A stretch of DNA of 64,000 nucleotides from Chiridota heheva (GCA_020152595.1 JAIGNY010004402.1:127001-191000); one strand, 5' to 3'; shown: positions 45,577 through 57,984, numbered from the stretch's first letter. Notes: a model not told the origin generated them from the sequence alone. Translations and numbers: made by a program.

Positions 45577-46505
45577 TTTGTAATGAAAGTCAGATCTAAG
45601 CTAGTGAATAATGAATATGTATATTCATTCTAGAGCTACTATTTGCCAATCTGAAAATATCATTTACCGTATACAGGTAACTTTTGCAAAAACAAACACA
45701 AAGATACAACTGATAGCATCAAATGATACATGCACATAAATAAAGTTAACCCATGAAAGCCAAGTGTTGAACAACAAAAGAATTGCCTATCAAGAATGAC
45801 ATAATAATTGCTGGGTAACTCAAAGGATTTCAAAAAAATAAGAGAAATAATCCATTTATGAAAATTATGCTGTGTCATATAAATAATGCACAGCACATAC
45901 AATTACTCAATGAACTGGAGAAAACAACTGTTCTTAACAGGGCTTCAAAGATTGAAAAAGAAAGGGAATCAAGTCAAAAATACAAAATACACCAGAAACT
46001 AAAATCATGACTTGTAACTAACATCAACTACAGTGACTGCAAGGTAAATCTACATTTAAACATTAATGAAAAAAAGAGTGCTTGGATCCAGTTTAATGGG
46101 AGTCCTTCACATATGGTGTAAGTCATTAATACAAATTAAGAGATACAAAAAAGAAAAGAAAAAAAAAGAGTTTTGACAGATTCTGGTTGATTCTTATTTT
46201 TCTACCTAGGTTAATAATCATATTAGTTCTTATACACACTCCTGTGATGAAGATACTTACAAATCACAGGGACTTACGTAATGCAGTTTAAATTGAAAAG
46301 AACAGTCAGCAATTCATATATTACAATACACATGGAATTCATCTCTTGATAGTATCCTTCTCTATTTTTCCTAGGAATAGTTACTTTTGATAAATATGAT
46401 TTTTTTTCTTCTGTCATCACCTCTTTAATTTTGTGGCCTTAAGAATTGTATTGTGTATTGTTCTGTAACTTACATTTACAATTTGTACTTATGTAAAATG
46501 CACTT
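45577..46505. other. Intron sequence
   Basis: AT-rich intron sequence. No gene or element was recognised. Confidence 0.5.
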
Positions 46506-46680
46506 GTCTATTAGAGAGATATTTGATATTCAGGTACCTGTCTATTAGAGAGATATTTGATATTCAGGTACCTGTCTATTAGAAAGATATTTATATTAAG
46601 GTACCTGTCTATTAGAGAGATATTTGATATTAAGGTACCTGTCTATTAGAGAGATGTTCCATATTCAGGTACCTGTCTTT
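46506..46680. repeat. 34-bp tandem repeat, five units
   Basis: GTCTATTAGAGAGATATTTG, ATATTCAGGTACCT is repeated five times with small changes (TATTAAGG in two units, one shortened). The array ends 58 bp from the donor of exon 46739-46828. Confidence 0.92.
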
Positions 46681-46738
46681 GGCTACAAATAAAGGGGGCA
46701 ATAAACAACACTTGCCAACAAACATGTTGCTCACTCAC

Positions 46739-46828
46739 CTGTGATAAGCCTAAATAAATTGAAACTGTCTCAGAAATATATAGGAATCTGCCATCACTGC
46801 AAAGTGTAAATAGAAAGCCATCATAAGC
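46739..46828 (-). CDS. NPAS3: NPAS1/3-like gene, PAS-A (core) exon
   Basis: This 90-bp exon is in phase 0 at both ends, with acceptor TTGTTCTTTACAG and donor GTGAGT. The 30 codons read [15 protein letters not shown], then [30 protein letters not shown] is nearly invariant in NPAS3 and trachealess PAS-A, and the family's usual opening is S-L-DGF. The preceding exon 53111-53187 ends THILQ and the following one begins VELTGSS, giving the continuous family sequence across both junctions. PAS-A supports dimerisation with ARNT. This is the strongest family signature in the window. Confidence 0.97.
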
Positions 46829-47385
46829 CTGTAAAGAACAATGGCATAGCATTTTCAGTAACACAGCCTTTGAATATTTAAACCCACATATTTAATCTTT
46901 TGAGTTACTGACCAAAGTTATGAGCCATTTCTTGACATTTGCAAATTGTGGTATGCAGCATCAATGGGAAGACAGTTCAAAATAGTGATGTATTTTCTTC
47001 CTTCATTGAAATAGTGCCAGAGAGCCACGCTCCATCACTGATGACTTTGATTAATTCAAAATGAAACTTTAAAACAAACTAAATGCTGGCTGAGGATTTG
47101 GATCCCAAAGGTTTTTGTTAATCAAATAATTCTTGGAAAGGAAAAACTAATATATTTGCATAAAAAAGTGTACACCTGAAAATTAAAAAGCCAATTCACC
47201 ACAGCAGAGAGTTGTCACTTTAGCTAAAGTAACAACTCATAGTAAGAATACTACTAATGAACAGTGCTTAATACCCCTGGTGAAATGAGTTGACCTGTAT
47301 ATGAAGGGGAAAAAAGAAAAAGTAATTGAGACAAGAAAAGTTCAAAGTTGTAAAATAAACATTATTATGAAATTAAAGACAGAGT
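46829..47385. other. Intron sequence
   Basis: AT-rich intron sequence between the PAS-A core exon and the 25-bp array. No gene seen. Confidence 0.5.
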
Positions 47386-47389
47386 AAGA

Positions 47390-47985
47390 AAAACAGTGTA
47401 GTCTGTCTGAGGTGTGTGCAGTGTAGTCTGTCTGAGGTGTGTGCAGTGTAGTCTGTCTGAGGTGTGTGCAGTGTGGTCTGTCTGAGGTGTGTGCAGTGTA
47501 GTCTGTCTGAGGTGTGTGCAGTGTAGTCTGTCTGAGGTGTGTGCAGTGTAGTCTGTCTGAGGTGTGTGCAGTGTAGATTGTCCGAGGTGTGTGCAGTGTA
47601 GATTGTCCGAGGTGTGTGCAGTGTAGTCTGTCCGAGGTGTGTGCAGTGTAGTCTGTCCGAGGTGTGTGCAGTGTGGTCTGTCCGAGGTGTGTGCAGAGTG
47701 GTCTGTCCGAGGTGTGTGCAGTGTAGTCTGTCCGAGGTGTGTGCAGTATAGTCTGTCCGAGGTGTGTGCAGTGTAGTCTGTCCCAGGTGTGTGCAGTGTA
47801 GTCTGTCCCAGGTGTGTGCAGTGTAGTCTGTCCCAGGTGTGTGCAGTGTAGTCTGTCCAAGGTGTGTGCAGTGAAGTCTGTCCGAGGTGTGTGCAGTGTA
47901 GTCTGTCCGAGGTGTGTGCAGTGTAGTCTGTCCGAGGTGTGTGCAGTGTAGTCTGTCCGAGGTGTGTGCAATGTAGTCTGTAGTT
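47390..47985. repeat. 25-bp minisatellite (CAGTGTAGTCTGTCTGAGGTGTGTG), about 24 units
   Basis: The units are grouped by variant: about seven with GTCTGAGG first, then two with GATTGTCCGAGG, several with GTCCGAGG, three with GTCCCAGG, then GTCCGAGG again. Long minus-strand frames (TAHTSDRLHCTHLGQTTLH) come from the array. Confidence 0.95.
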
Positions 47986-48129
47986 ACACCATACACAACA
48001 CAGGGGTAATCTATACCTTCTTATCTGATAACATCTTCATAGTCTGTTCACAGTTCACTTGTTAGCAACCAGCTACTGTTACACTGTACACAATAGGTCA
48101 TTCATCTTATGTAGCTTGCTACATAACTG

Positions 48130-49700
48130 CTGTTCAGTTATACGAATCAGATTAGTCCTTGGCAGAGCCTAAATAAAAATATACATTTTTTGCTTGGGAG
48201 GACTTTGTGCAAAACCTATGAATGATTGATGGACCATTGTTCATAAGGATGGTTATTTCATCATGGTAGGCGGCACCCAGACAAAGCCATTTCTGTTTTA
48301 AGTTGGTAATGTGTTGCTTGTAGGAGAACTTGGAGTCTCGAGTTAAACCCAGGAACTTTGTGTGTTTAACTTTAGGAATGCGACTGGCATTGAGCTTGAG
48401 GTTCGGATTCGGGTGGAGGTTGTAGAAATGACAGAAGTGCATGCAGACTGTCTTGCCTTTGGAAAATTTAAAACCGTTATTGTTGCACCAGACTTGCAGC
48501 TGGTTGAGTTGGAGTCTATTTTCGACAAAAGGAAAGCTAGGGGAGGAGTAGAAGATGGTGAAGTCGTCCACGTAGAGGGTACGTTTGATGTTGGGACCAA
48601 AGTTGTCCGCGATGTCTCTAATGCTCAGGTTGAAGAGAGTGGGGGAGAGGATGCTGCCCTGGGGGACGCCCTCTCCTTAGGGGCAGGGGTTGGAGAGGGT
48701 TTAGTCAATACAAACTTGGAACTGCCTGGGTGAGAGGAAGTTTTGAATAAAGATGGGGAGGTGGCCTCTGAGGCCAATGGTGTAAAGTTTGCGGATAATG
48801 CCGTATTTTCAAGTAGTGTTGAAATATTTCTCGAGGTCTATAAAGATGGCAATGAGGTGTTCCTTTTTTGCAAAGGATTCCCAGATAGCGGTGTCGAACG
48901 TAATTTACTGATCTAGGGTATTACAACGTTTCCGGAAGCCGCTTTGGTGAGGGGAGAAGATTCTGTTGGTCTCAAGGAACCAGCATAGTCTCTGGTTAAT
49001 GATCCTTTTCATAATTTCACAGAGACAGCAGGTGAGGGCGATGGAGCGGTAGCTGGAGGGGTCGGTACTGTCCTTCATGGTTTAGGGTTCAGAAAGGGTG
49101 AGAGGGCTGTTGTGGCTCTCAGAGTTGTCGGAGGGAAAGGTGATACTTCAGGCTTCATCGCTAGCTTTTTTGGTTTTGAAAGCATTGGGGTAGTTGGCTG
49201 AGGACAAAATGTTGCTGAAAGAGGCGGCGAGGTGGTTAACGATGTCCTTTTTTGCGGTGAGAAGGTTACCATTCCAGGAGAGATGGGAGATGGGAGACTT
49301 GCCCACCATGCCGTAGAAGCTGTTAACCATTCTCCAAATCTTCTCAGTGGGGGGTGTTGGTGGTGAGAGAAGAGTTGAAGTTGTTCCAAGTGTTGATTTT
49401 ACTGTACTTGATAGTGCGCCTGGCCTTGGCACGGGTTGAGGTTGTAGGTGGTCGAGTTAGTTTTGAAGTTCCTGAGGGCCATTTTGATGTTCTTCTGCCT
49501 TGAAGGCTTTGAAAGAAAAGGTTTTGGCAACATATCTGCAACATTGAGGGGGAGTATAAGGGAAAGGAAAACAGTGCCAAGTACTTTTGTCCAGAATTGC
49601 AGTATTGAAGAGCCATAACTTTTTTCAACATGTGGGTTATTTGAAATGAATATCAGATCACACAACTTTAACGTACACTTGGAAAAGGTCGTCATTTAAG
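48130..49700 (-). pseudogene. Second LINE remnant (I/Jockey-like RT)
   Basis: Reading down the minus strand: 49148-49432 gives KIWRMVNSFYGM, then HLSWNGNLLTAKKDIVNHLA (pre-RT region). Around 49000-49080 comes DPSSYRSIALTCCLCEIMKR, then FSPHQSGFRK. About 48650-48700 gives EGVPQGSILSPTLFSLSIRD. 48152-48600 gives RTLYVDDFTIFYSS, FKFSKGKTVCMHFC and HTKFLGL. The catalytic YVDD is kept, but the pieces lie in different frames with stops (for example IAIFIDLEKYFNT is interrupted). Endonuclease and RNase H were not recognised. The FSxxKT-x-C-x-HFC and KFLGL motifs favour the I/Nimb or Jockey groups. It lies in the intron between exons at 53111 and 46828, same strand. Confidence 0.85.
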
Positions 49701-49789
49701 ATAAACTAAACATTCATACCGATCAATAGAACAAATACAGAACCAGACATCGCAAACGATACAAATCCCCTCACCGCTAATAACATGCT

Positions 49790-50400
49790 TTCCAGTCTCT
49801 GCCACACCTGCCATCCCACCCTCTGTTCCACATACTATGCTACTTTTCTCCCTACAAGAAATCATACTTAAAAATCCAGATGCCATACCGTCACATGACC
49901 CCTATGTCATCACACCTGCAATCAAGATGACATTCCACCATATGACTTGCCACCCTGTCCCATATACCATCCCACCCTGTCCCACATGCCATCCCTCCTT
50001 GAACCAGGTGCCATCCCACTATATCCCACAGGCCATTCCATGCTATCCCACATGCTCTTCCACATGCCATCCCACCTGAAATCCAGATGACTTTTATTAC
50101 AAGCCATCCTGTCCCACATGCCATGCCAACCTGTCCCACATGCCGACCTGTCCCATTTGCCACCCTGTTCCACATGCCATCTAACCCTCCCATACTTCAT
50201 TCCATCCTGTCCCCCATGCCATCTCACATTCATCCCATTTCCTACATCTACCAATCTTGATGCCATCTTCCACCCAACATTCTTTCCTCCCATCCCCTTA
50301 CTTCTATCAACCCAACATGCCTCATTTACCTGCCATCCACCTTTCACCTGCCATCCTCCATTAATCTACCATCCTCCATTCATCTACCATTCTCCAACAT
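49790..50400. repeat. Degenerate CCCACATGCCATCCCACCCTGT minisatellite
   Basis: Units of about 22-24 bp related to 6418-7021 (CTGTCCCACATGCCATCCCACC), interrupted by non-repeat pieces (for example 49825-49930) and fading into CATCTACCATTCTCCA-type sequence near 50400. Confidence 0.8.
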
Positions 50401-53110
50401 GACCAATTCACCTTCCAAACCCCCTTAATCTACTACCCAACCCATCTTTTGCCATCCACTCATCTACCAAATATACTCGTAACCAACTAATCATTCCAAC
50501 CCTCAATATAGCTTTTACTATAACCTTCACTTACTCCATTGCAGCACAGCTGCCCAAAATACTGAAAACTGACATGCCCCCTAATACTTAAATCTGACAC
50601 TCCCTCCCCAAAAAAAAAAACATATTCAACTTTTTTTTCCACTTATAAACCAGATAGGGTTGATCTATCTACCAAATCAGAATGATAATTCATTGCAGAT
50701 TAATTTTGAGTTTATCAAATCAATGTTCCACTCTATTCAAGCAAAGACTTATTGTTTTTTCCCTATTCATTCTCAAAACACTTAATGATGAATTTCATTC
50801 GGTAGTCAGCTCTATTATTCAACTTTTTGTTGATCTCAGAACAAAAAGTTTACTTGCTATTCAAGTCTGGAATGCATTTGTTCCAAGTTCTTTCAAGCAA
50901 GATTATTCCTTATATAATTTTATTTTCATAAAAATAGTTAGAAATTTCTTTTTGAGGGCTAAAATCTATTGTTCCCCAGTAGCTGTACAATGCATAGAGG
51001 TCGGATGGACAATGGATGTGGAGGAACAGACAAACGGACAGGCGGATGAACTAATGAACGAACGGACGGTAAAGATGCTATACTCCCTCTTCGCCAAGAG
51101 GGGATAATAATAATTCTGCTCACTATACTAATCATGAGTTATCCAGGTTTCATTATATGCAATGAATAATTCAGCATATAATACATGAATTTTAATATGG
51201 AAACAAAGTTTCTAAAATAGTTTGAATTTTAAAATCTCAATAAATCTCAAAGTGATTGAAAACACTGTTATAAATCTTCCATTAAAATCTCGAGCTTATC
51301 TATACATATCTATACATTTTGTGTTATCCTTATTTCTTAAATGTAAATTTAAAAATCTCTATAAGAACATATTTATCTTTACCCCAAAATTGAAAATTGA
51401 TTGCCATTTATTCATGAAAATCATACTCTTTCAATCTATCCAAAATATCATTTAACAGAGATTTACATATCCATGCAAAGTTGAATATTTTTATATATTT
51501 TTTTTTTTAACCGTTTGACTGAATATTTTATTTTACAACTTATTTTCCTTTTTGAAAACAATATGGTTTTTTGCTTCTGGCAAGTACTGTTCTGGTACAG
51601 CTTGAACTTAGTTGTAGTCTGCATTATCCAAGCCCCCTGCTGTTATCTTTTTACATATTATTCATATCATAAAAACTCTTTTTCCCCAGACAAACAATTT
51701 TTACTTCATATTGTTATTCTATTTTGGATTCATCCGGGATTGGCAAATTGGCAATGATAAAAGGTAAATTAGATCAAATAGTGCATGTACAAAGCCTGAG
51801 AATTATGTGCCTTTTACATACTATTTTAAAGAAAATGCATAAAGGATTAGCTTGGTGTTCAATTGTGTTCAACTATTATGATAATAGAATCACCAGTCAA
51901 ATTCTGGATGGAACAGTCATTCTCATCATTCACTAAGACAGAAAAGTAAGGGAAGAAGCAATCATATAAAGAACTCATAACTCAGAAGAACTTTTCTAAA
52001 TCAGTAAAAATAATCAAATGGATGTGAAGATGACTTGACATATACAAGAGATTTTCTATCACTTCATGTCAAACAGATTTCTAACATAAATCACTTTTAA
52101 TTTATAAATTTCGCTTAAAGATTAATTATCTGGTCAATGTAATGAAAATGCCTATATTGTGTTACCATGGTATCTGATAAATTATCTGGTCTGTTTAATG
52201 TTTCAATACACTCTTGAATATCTTCATACAACTGAATTGAAAGAATAAAATTTCTAACTAAGGATAATTTATTGTCTCTGAAGTTTTAAATGAAGAATTT
52301 TTGACAGGAAAATGAACAAAATTAACTACAGCATGACTGCAGTATAACTGTACAAACTATGTCTGCATGCTTATGTATAGATTTAACTCATGAAATAACA
52401 AACCCCAACTCAAGCAACAGCAGACTTCTGTTCCTTAACCCTTACTCTACCAGCACCTTTTTTGAAAATGCACTCGGTAGGCGGGGTCAAAGATGGGGCA
52501 CCCAAAATGGCGATAATATCACCGCATGGTAGAGTAACCTTTGACCCAAAGTATAAAACCTCAACTCTTGAACATATTTGCCTTGGATCACTTGTATGTG
52601 CTATAGCTTTTAAAAGGGTCAATCAGCATATAATAGAGTAATCCCTAACTGAGTCTGGTCAGATATGGACCACAGGTAGTTGGAGTGAGCAAAATGGTTG
52701 GATAAGTGAGGCTCACATGATGCAAGCCAGATACCATGGTAACACAGTACAGGCATTTCAATTTGAACACATACAGTATTTGTCATGTACGCTTGTATTC
52801 ACAATGTGAATGTACTTGTAACAATTTTTAAGTATTGCTCTCTACTTTCAGAACCTCATTTAGACTGGCTTCAGGGTTTGAGCAGAAGGCATCAGGGTTT
52901 CAGCAGAAGGCATCAGATAAGCAAGAAGTGAGAGACAACTAAGGATAAGGTGAAGTAACATCAGCATAAAGCACACAGGACGATCACCAGCAATTAACCC
53001 CTTACACACTAAAGCATCTAATTATTGGACTCTTCAAGTTTTAGCCTGGGTAACATTCAGATCTGCCATCATTTACACTGGCAGTTTCATAAGATGAAAC
53101 TGCTACTTAC
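50401..53110. other. Gene-free intron sequence
   Basis: An open frame of 141 codons on the plus strand (50682-51107) has no recognisable domain. It ends in a stretch (AACAGACAAACGGACAGGCGGAT) that looks like repeat DNA, so it is not called. A short CAGGGTTT(G/C)AGCAGAAGGCAT doublet lies at about 52873-52915. Nothing else was recognised. Confidence 0.5.
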
Positions 53111-53187
53111 TTGTAATATATGTGTTCCCAAGTTGTTGTCGTACAATTCCTTTGCCATGATGTGTATATCTGTATGTGATGGGAGAC
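53111..53187 (-). CDS. NPAS3: NPAS1/3-like gene, exon before PAS-A
   Basis: This 77-bp exon has acceptor TTTTTCTGTTTTAG and donor GTAAGT. Its first two bases complete a codon of the form xGT; 25 codons follow: LPSHTDIHIMAKELYDNN, LGTHILQ, ending in phase 0. The tail LGTHILQ matches the LGSHILQ / QGTHILQ that precedes PAS-A in NPAS3 and trachealess, and the next exon continues with the PAS-A DGF. The first residues are not conserved in the family, so the acceptor choice rests on the splice consensus. The bHLH exon, which should precede it, was searched for on the minus strand up to 64000 and not seen. Confidence 0.85.
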
Positions 53188-55655
53188 CTAAAACAGAAAA
53201 ATTAAAATTGCACAACTCATTTTCATGAAGTATTTGCTTGAAGGAATATGAATATATCCAGCTTTCTATATCTTTGCAATACAAAGCTTTTCTGAGATGA
53301 AAATATGTGTAATATGTATCTGGACTGGTATGTCCCTTTTCTATACTTTTTCTTTCATTTATGAATCAGTTTAACCATGCAGCAGTCAATGGTAACATTA
53401 GTGCTACTGTTTGTAATTAACACAAACGAACGATCTTGCCAGTGAGTCAGATTTAAAGTCATCTGGCACACATTTGTATCTTTCACAATCTTACAATATT
53501 GTACATAATTAATACAAAAACATTATACAATCCCTGACCAAATTATTGACACAAAAAACACTACAGCTTAATGTCTTACTCACATAAATTTACAAGCGCA
53601 TAACACCCATAATACCCCCTCCCCAACCTCCACCTTTTTCATGGCAGCTACAAAAATGCCAATATTGATAAAAGGCATCATATCCTGCTTTGTTTAATTT
53701 ACTTTTGTCAGGGAATGTACGCCCAAAGCATTGTGATCTGTGGAGACTACCTATTGAGGCCTAAGTCAATTCTGGGTTTAGCCAATATAAAGTTAAACAC
53801 ACCAGAATTCACGAGAAAATTTTTTATTTTTCCATCAAAAATAATAACTCAATTTTTTGTTTTTGCTTCGTTTAAAAAAAAGATTTTTTAAGTAACCAAC
53901 AGTATATGGAAAATATGTGCTCTAAAAACATCCCCCATGTAACTGTATGATGCATAGTATAATAAATTGCGAAAGAGGGGAGCATACAAAGATGTATTTA
54001 CTACATTGATATTATTTCGGCAAAATTTTTCGATGCTGATTTACCACCCTCACAAATATTGCATGGTTTAGATTCACCTTACAAACAATATCATTGGGCC
54101 GAGAAAATTTGGCTGAATATTCAACACAAAGATTAACCCGATCGAAGTTTCAATGTGCCTTGAGTAGGGGTCTCTGAAGCTTTCAAGAACCTATTTTTTG
54201 ATGTTGCACTATGGATGAGGTTAAATACACAAACAACACATCAAATCTAAGCATGGCAGGGCATGACCCATCATTCTCTTTACCTTTTCTCTCCTCCCTT
54301 CACAAAACTTATTTCCACCTCTTTCAACACCTCCACCTCCTTTTCTTATCCCTGATGCTGCAAAGGTGCTAAATTACTAATCATCATAAATGAATTAAAA
54401 TCTGTTTGTTTTTTTCTTCAGTATTTTCTTTATCAATATGATCAATGAACAAATATTTAATAGCTATTATTTGTTCTATCCTGGCTTCATGTGTATGTAC
54501 ATACATATTGTCATATATTTGGCCGATTTTACTGAGACTAGAAGACTCATACAGCAGCTTTAGAGTTCATGACCCAAGAGGAAGAGAAAGCAGTATTTAT
54601 TTTTGATATACCAGTAATACAATCAAGGAGAACTTAGTAATATCCATTACATATCCTTATATAAATGATGAACTTCTTTTAAGTCTTTTTCAAATATATT
54701 TTGTTATAATATGACCCTTCAGAGATTGGGGACTCACAACAACCTCATATTAAGGTCAACAATCCACATTGCAAGTTAACCACAGGTTTACAGCAGGTTC
54801 ACCAAGTGAGCTTACAATTAAAATATCGAGATCACTAAAGTAAGCTCACAACTTGGACTGTTACAAGCTCAAAAGAAAGGGAAAAAAAGCCTGAGGCCCC
54901 AACGACAAGCAGCGCTACAAGTTATCACCAGCTAAAAGAATATGGTTACTACCAACAGCACATCTCACACCTCCCTGGTGCAATAGTCAATGTTGCCACT
55001 CAATTTATTCCAACAACCTGTGAAAACTAGCAAAACCAACAGAGTATCTTCATGGGGCAGCTCTTTTGGAGGTCAAAAGTGCACCTTTCCTCAAAAAAGA
55101 AAATACTTTGAAAAAAAGAATAAGTCTTCACTTGGGATACCTATCTCTGCAAATGAAAATCTTTAGGGAGACCCCTACAACAGCAACAAATCTGGTATCA
55201 TTCTATTTTTACATTTTTTACATGAGTAGGTAGAGCTTTGGAGATGCTGGGGTAAGATACCATAAAGCTATGCTTATTGAGGGGCAAGATTATTTGTGTG
55301 GATGGAAGTTACTTTATCAAGAGTGTCATTTACTTGGCATATTACAAGGGAGCAGTACAACATAACGATTTATCAAAAACCTGTCACATTCTTCCAGTGA
55401 ATTTTTTTAAGGAAATTTCACTGGCCGACCACAATCACCCTTAAAGCAATTGATGCAAGGCGCGTAGGAACATGTAAATTTGAGCACCTTCAAAATCAAA
55501 GGAGTTAATAATTCTGACATAAACTTTAGTTCATATGATGTTGTATGTTTTAAAAACTGTTATTCTACGACTGTAAGGGAGCAGCCATTTTGTTAAACCA
55601 AGGTAAAAATCCTGGTCAGAATCAGAATTTTGTCCACAGGGCAACCTAAATTTCT
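53188..55655. other. Gene-free intron sequence
   Basis: AT-rich, with no gene or element recognised on either strand. This is intron upstream of the exon at 53111-53187. Confidence 0.5.
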
Positions 55656-55659
55656 CACT

Positions 55660-55990
55660 GGTCGACACACATGGCATTCCAACCTCTTCCACATGGCATT
55701 CCACCACATGGCATCCCAACCAATGTCCCACATGACGTCCCATAGGCACCATAAGAAGTCTCATCCTAGCTATCGCAGTCCCTCATTGAGCATACTATGT
55801 ATGAAAGTGTCAGTTCATATATTAACTTATATGCAAATGAGTTGTTTAATAAGAAGAAAAAAATGGCAGAGTCAAATAATGATGCCTGATATAGTGGTGC
55901 ATACCACATGGTATATATTATATCATATATCCCGCATGGCCTCCATCCATGTCCCACATGGCATCCCTCCCTATGTCCGTATGCATTCAC
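55660..55990. repeat. Two small clusters of the CCCACATGGCATYCC repeat
   Basis: Clusters at 55666-55750 and 55925-55985 have units like CCACATGGCATTCCACCACATG and GTCCCACATGGCATCCCTCC, related to the arrays at 6418, 22780 and 49790. They are separated by one unit of a longer repeat (see 55775-56130). Confidence 0.8.
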
Positions 55991-56130
55991 ATCCTGTCAC
56001 ACTCTCTGACTAAGCATACTAAATACAAAAAAGTTTATCAGTTCATATACTGTAGCAACTTTAGCAACTTTATGCAAATGACCACAATAATAAAGGCAGA
56101 GTTTAATAATCATGCCTGATACGACTGTTG
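55775..56130. repeat. Diverged direct repeat, about 225 bp
   Basis: GAGCATACTATGTATGAAAG, CAGTTCATATATTAAC, TATGCAAATGA, GGCAGAGTCAAATAATGATGC at 55787-55888 recurs as AAGCATACTAAATAC, CAGTTCATATACTG, TATGCAAATGA, GGCAGAGTTTAATAATCATGC at 56011-56120. With the minisatellite clusters between, this forms a composite repeat of two units. Confidence 0.75.
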
Positions 56131-56149
56131 GTGCCCAAATATTTTAAAG

Positions 56150-56470
56150 AATTTTAAGGATTTTAAATCTCAAGTGCTGCAATAGAGACGCTTGAGGATC
56201 TCTAAGGAATATTGGAAAATTATATCAATTTACAGTTATCTTCTAAGGAAATATCAAATGATTTGTAGACTTTTTAAGGAAACTTGTCTTCAATCCTGTC
56301 TTAAGTGTCTCTAAAAAACTTTAACATATTATAAGGAAATTCTAACCTTTCATAAGGATATCTGAAGAAACTTTTAACTTTTTCTGAGGAACTCTGAAGA
56401 AACTACAACATTTTCTGAGGAATTCTTAAAAAACTTTAACATTTTTGAGGAAATCTCAGGAAAAAACTAT
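56150..56470. repeat. About 34-bp degenerate tandem repeat
   Basis: CTGAAGAAACTTTAACATTT, TCTGAGGAACT-type units recur about eight times. The tract ends at GGACGGCCGGACGGACGAAA near 56475, a type of terminus also hinted at near 51030-51070. Confidence 0.7.
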
Positions 56471-57980
56471 GGACGGCCGGACGGACGAAATCGCCATTAA
56501 ATAGGTTTGCATTATGCTTTGCATGCGAACCAAAAATGAACCAAATATTTCTTCTGCTCGTTTTAATGCATGAACAAAAAGTTATACAAAGTTAAAATTA
56601 TTCATAGCCTCTGTCCAGGCAGAAAAGAAGAATTAGTTACTTTTTATAGGCTGTCAAACAAATCCTTAAACGTTCAATACCTTGCTACTGTGACTCTTTA
56701 GATTTTGCAATAACATGGAAATACATGAGAATTGCCCAAATTGATTTAAAAGCAATTGTTACATTAGGCTTAAAAAAATTGTATTTAACAAGATTAATCC
56801 CAGAGGCAATATTTTGGGAACCATCGCAGCAATGCAACTGCCATTGCTGTCTTACGGGTGGGTATGCATGTATAATGTATGCTTAATTGCAGATTTATTG
56901 AGGTACAACAAATGTCTAGCGTGTTTGGCTTGACTGATGTAAGGTTTTTTAGCTCAACATCCCTTAAGGAATTTTGAGCTTAAGCGAGGCTAGCCCAAAA
57001 TCCAGCTTTCATTCCGATACATTCAGATTTTTGCAGCATTTATCTAGCCCTGGGCATTTACTCAACATTCTGCTGTGTTTTCATGTTTGCCTTAAAAAGA
57101 TCAATCCAGGGTTTCCTGTTGTTTGTGTATTGTAAACATGCTGTAAAGATACGAATAAGCATTTTCCAATGTCGAATTTGGCTGATTTTCTTCCATTTTT
57201 AACAATTTTCTTGTATATTTTGTTACACTGAGATATATTTCTTATTATATGACTGTTATTCATCAGAAATTAAAATATTATTTGGCTGAAATATTACCAA
57301 CAACAATCAGGAACAAAGAATATACTTTTAAAGACTTTATTCTTAAAACCAACCTGCATAATAATGGTACAATCCAAGTCCTCCCAAGTTTATTTATAGT
57401 TTTCCATAACACATTACAGCTAGTTCCACAATTTTTGTCCCTATGCGCGTTTTAAGGTAAAACATTCTCATATGGTAATTGTCAACATTGGTCCTGGCTT
57501 TCCAATCTCAAACCCATACGTGGAATTTGTCTACCGAAAGTGGGGGAAAGTCAAAAGCGTATGTTTTTTTTGGGTTTTTTTGGAGAGGGGGAGGAAAGTA
57601 ACAAAATCACACTAAGATACATCACATCACCATACAAAAGTACCCATTTGGACAAAAAGTTGGGAAGTGCCCCTCCCACCCTCCAAAAATCCTGCCTATG
57701 CTTAAACTATGTGTAGAAAGCATGGGGCAGGGAGCATGTTTCCTCCACAACTTTAAAAACTAACAAGAGAGCCCCTTTTTTAAATGAAAAGTACCCCAAT
57801 TACTGTCAAAAAAGCACCATTGAACTTGATTTTCTGCTCCCTTTTTCTTGCCCCGAACTCCTTCCAACACCCAAGGCACTTTGGGTCCCATAACAAAGAT
57901 ATTGCACTGTCATTGTTCAGGGATAGACCCAAATCGATTTTGCCGAGGACCTGTAAGGTTTACCCACCCTTCCGGGCATT
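56471..57980. other. Gene-free intron sequence
   Basis: No gene or element recognised. Confidence 0.5.
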
Positions 57981-57984
57981 CTTA

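Noticed and set aside
47342-47996. Two frames of over 200 codons (TAHTSDRLHCTHLGQ)
   Set aside because: 25-bp tandem repeat; three units equal 25 codons, which keeps the frames open.
50682-51107. 141-codon plus-strand frame
   Set aside because: No recognisable domain; the 3' part has repeat-like GGACAGGCGGATGAAC sequence and it lies in an intron.
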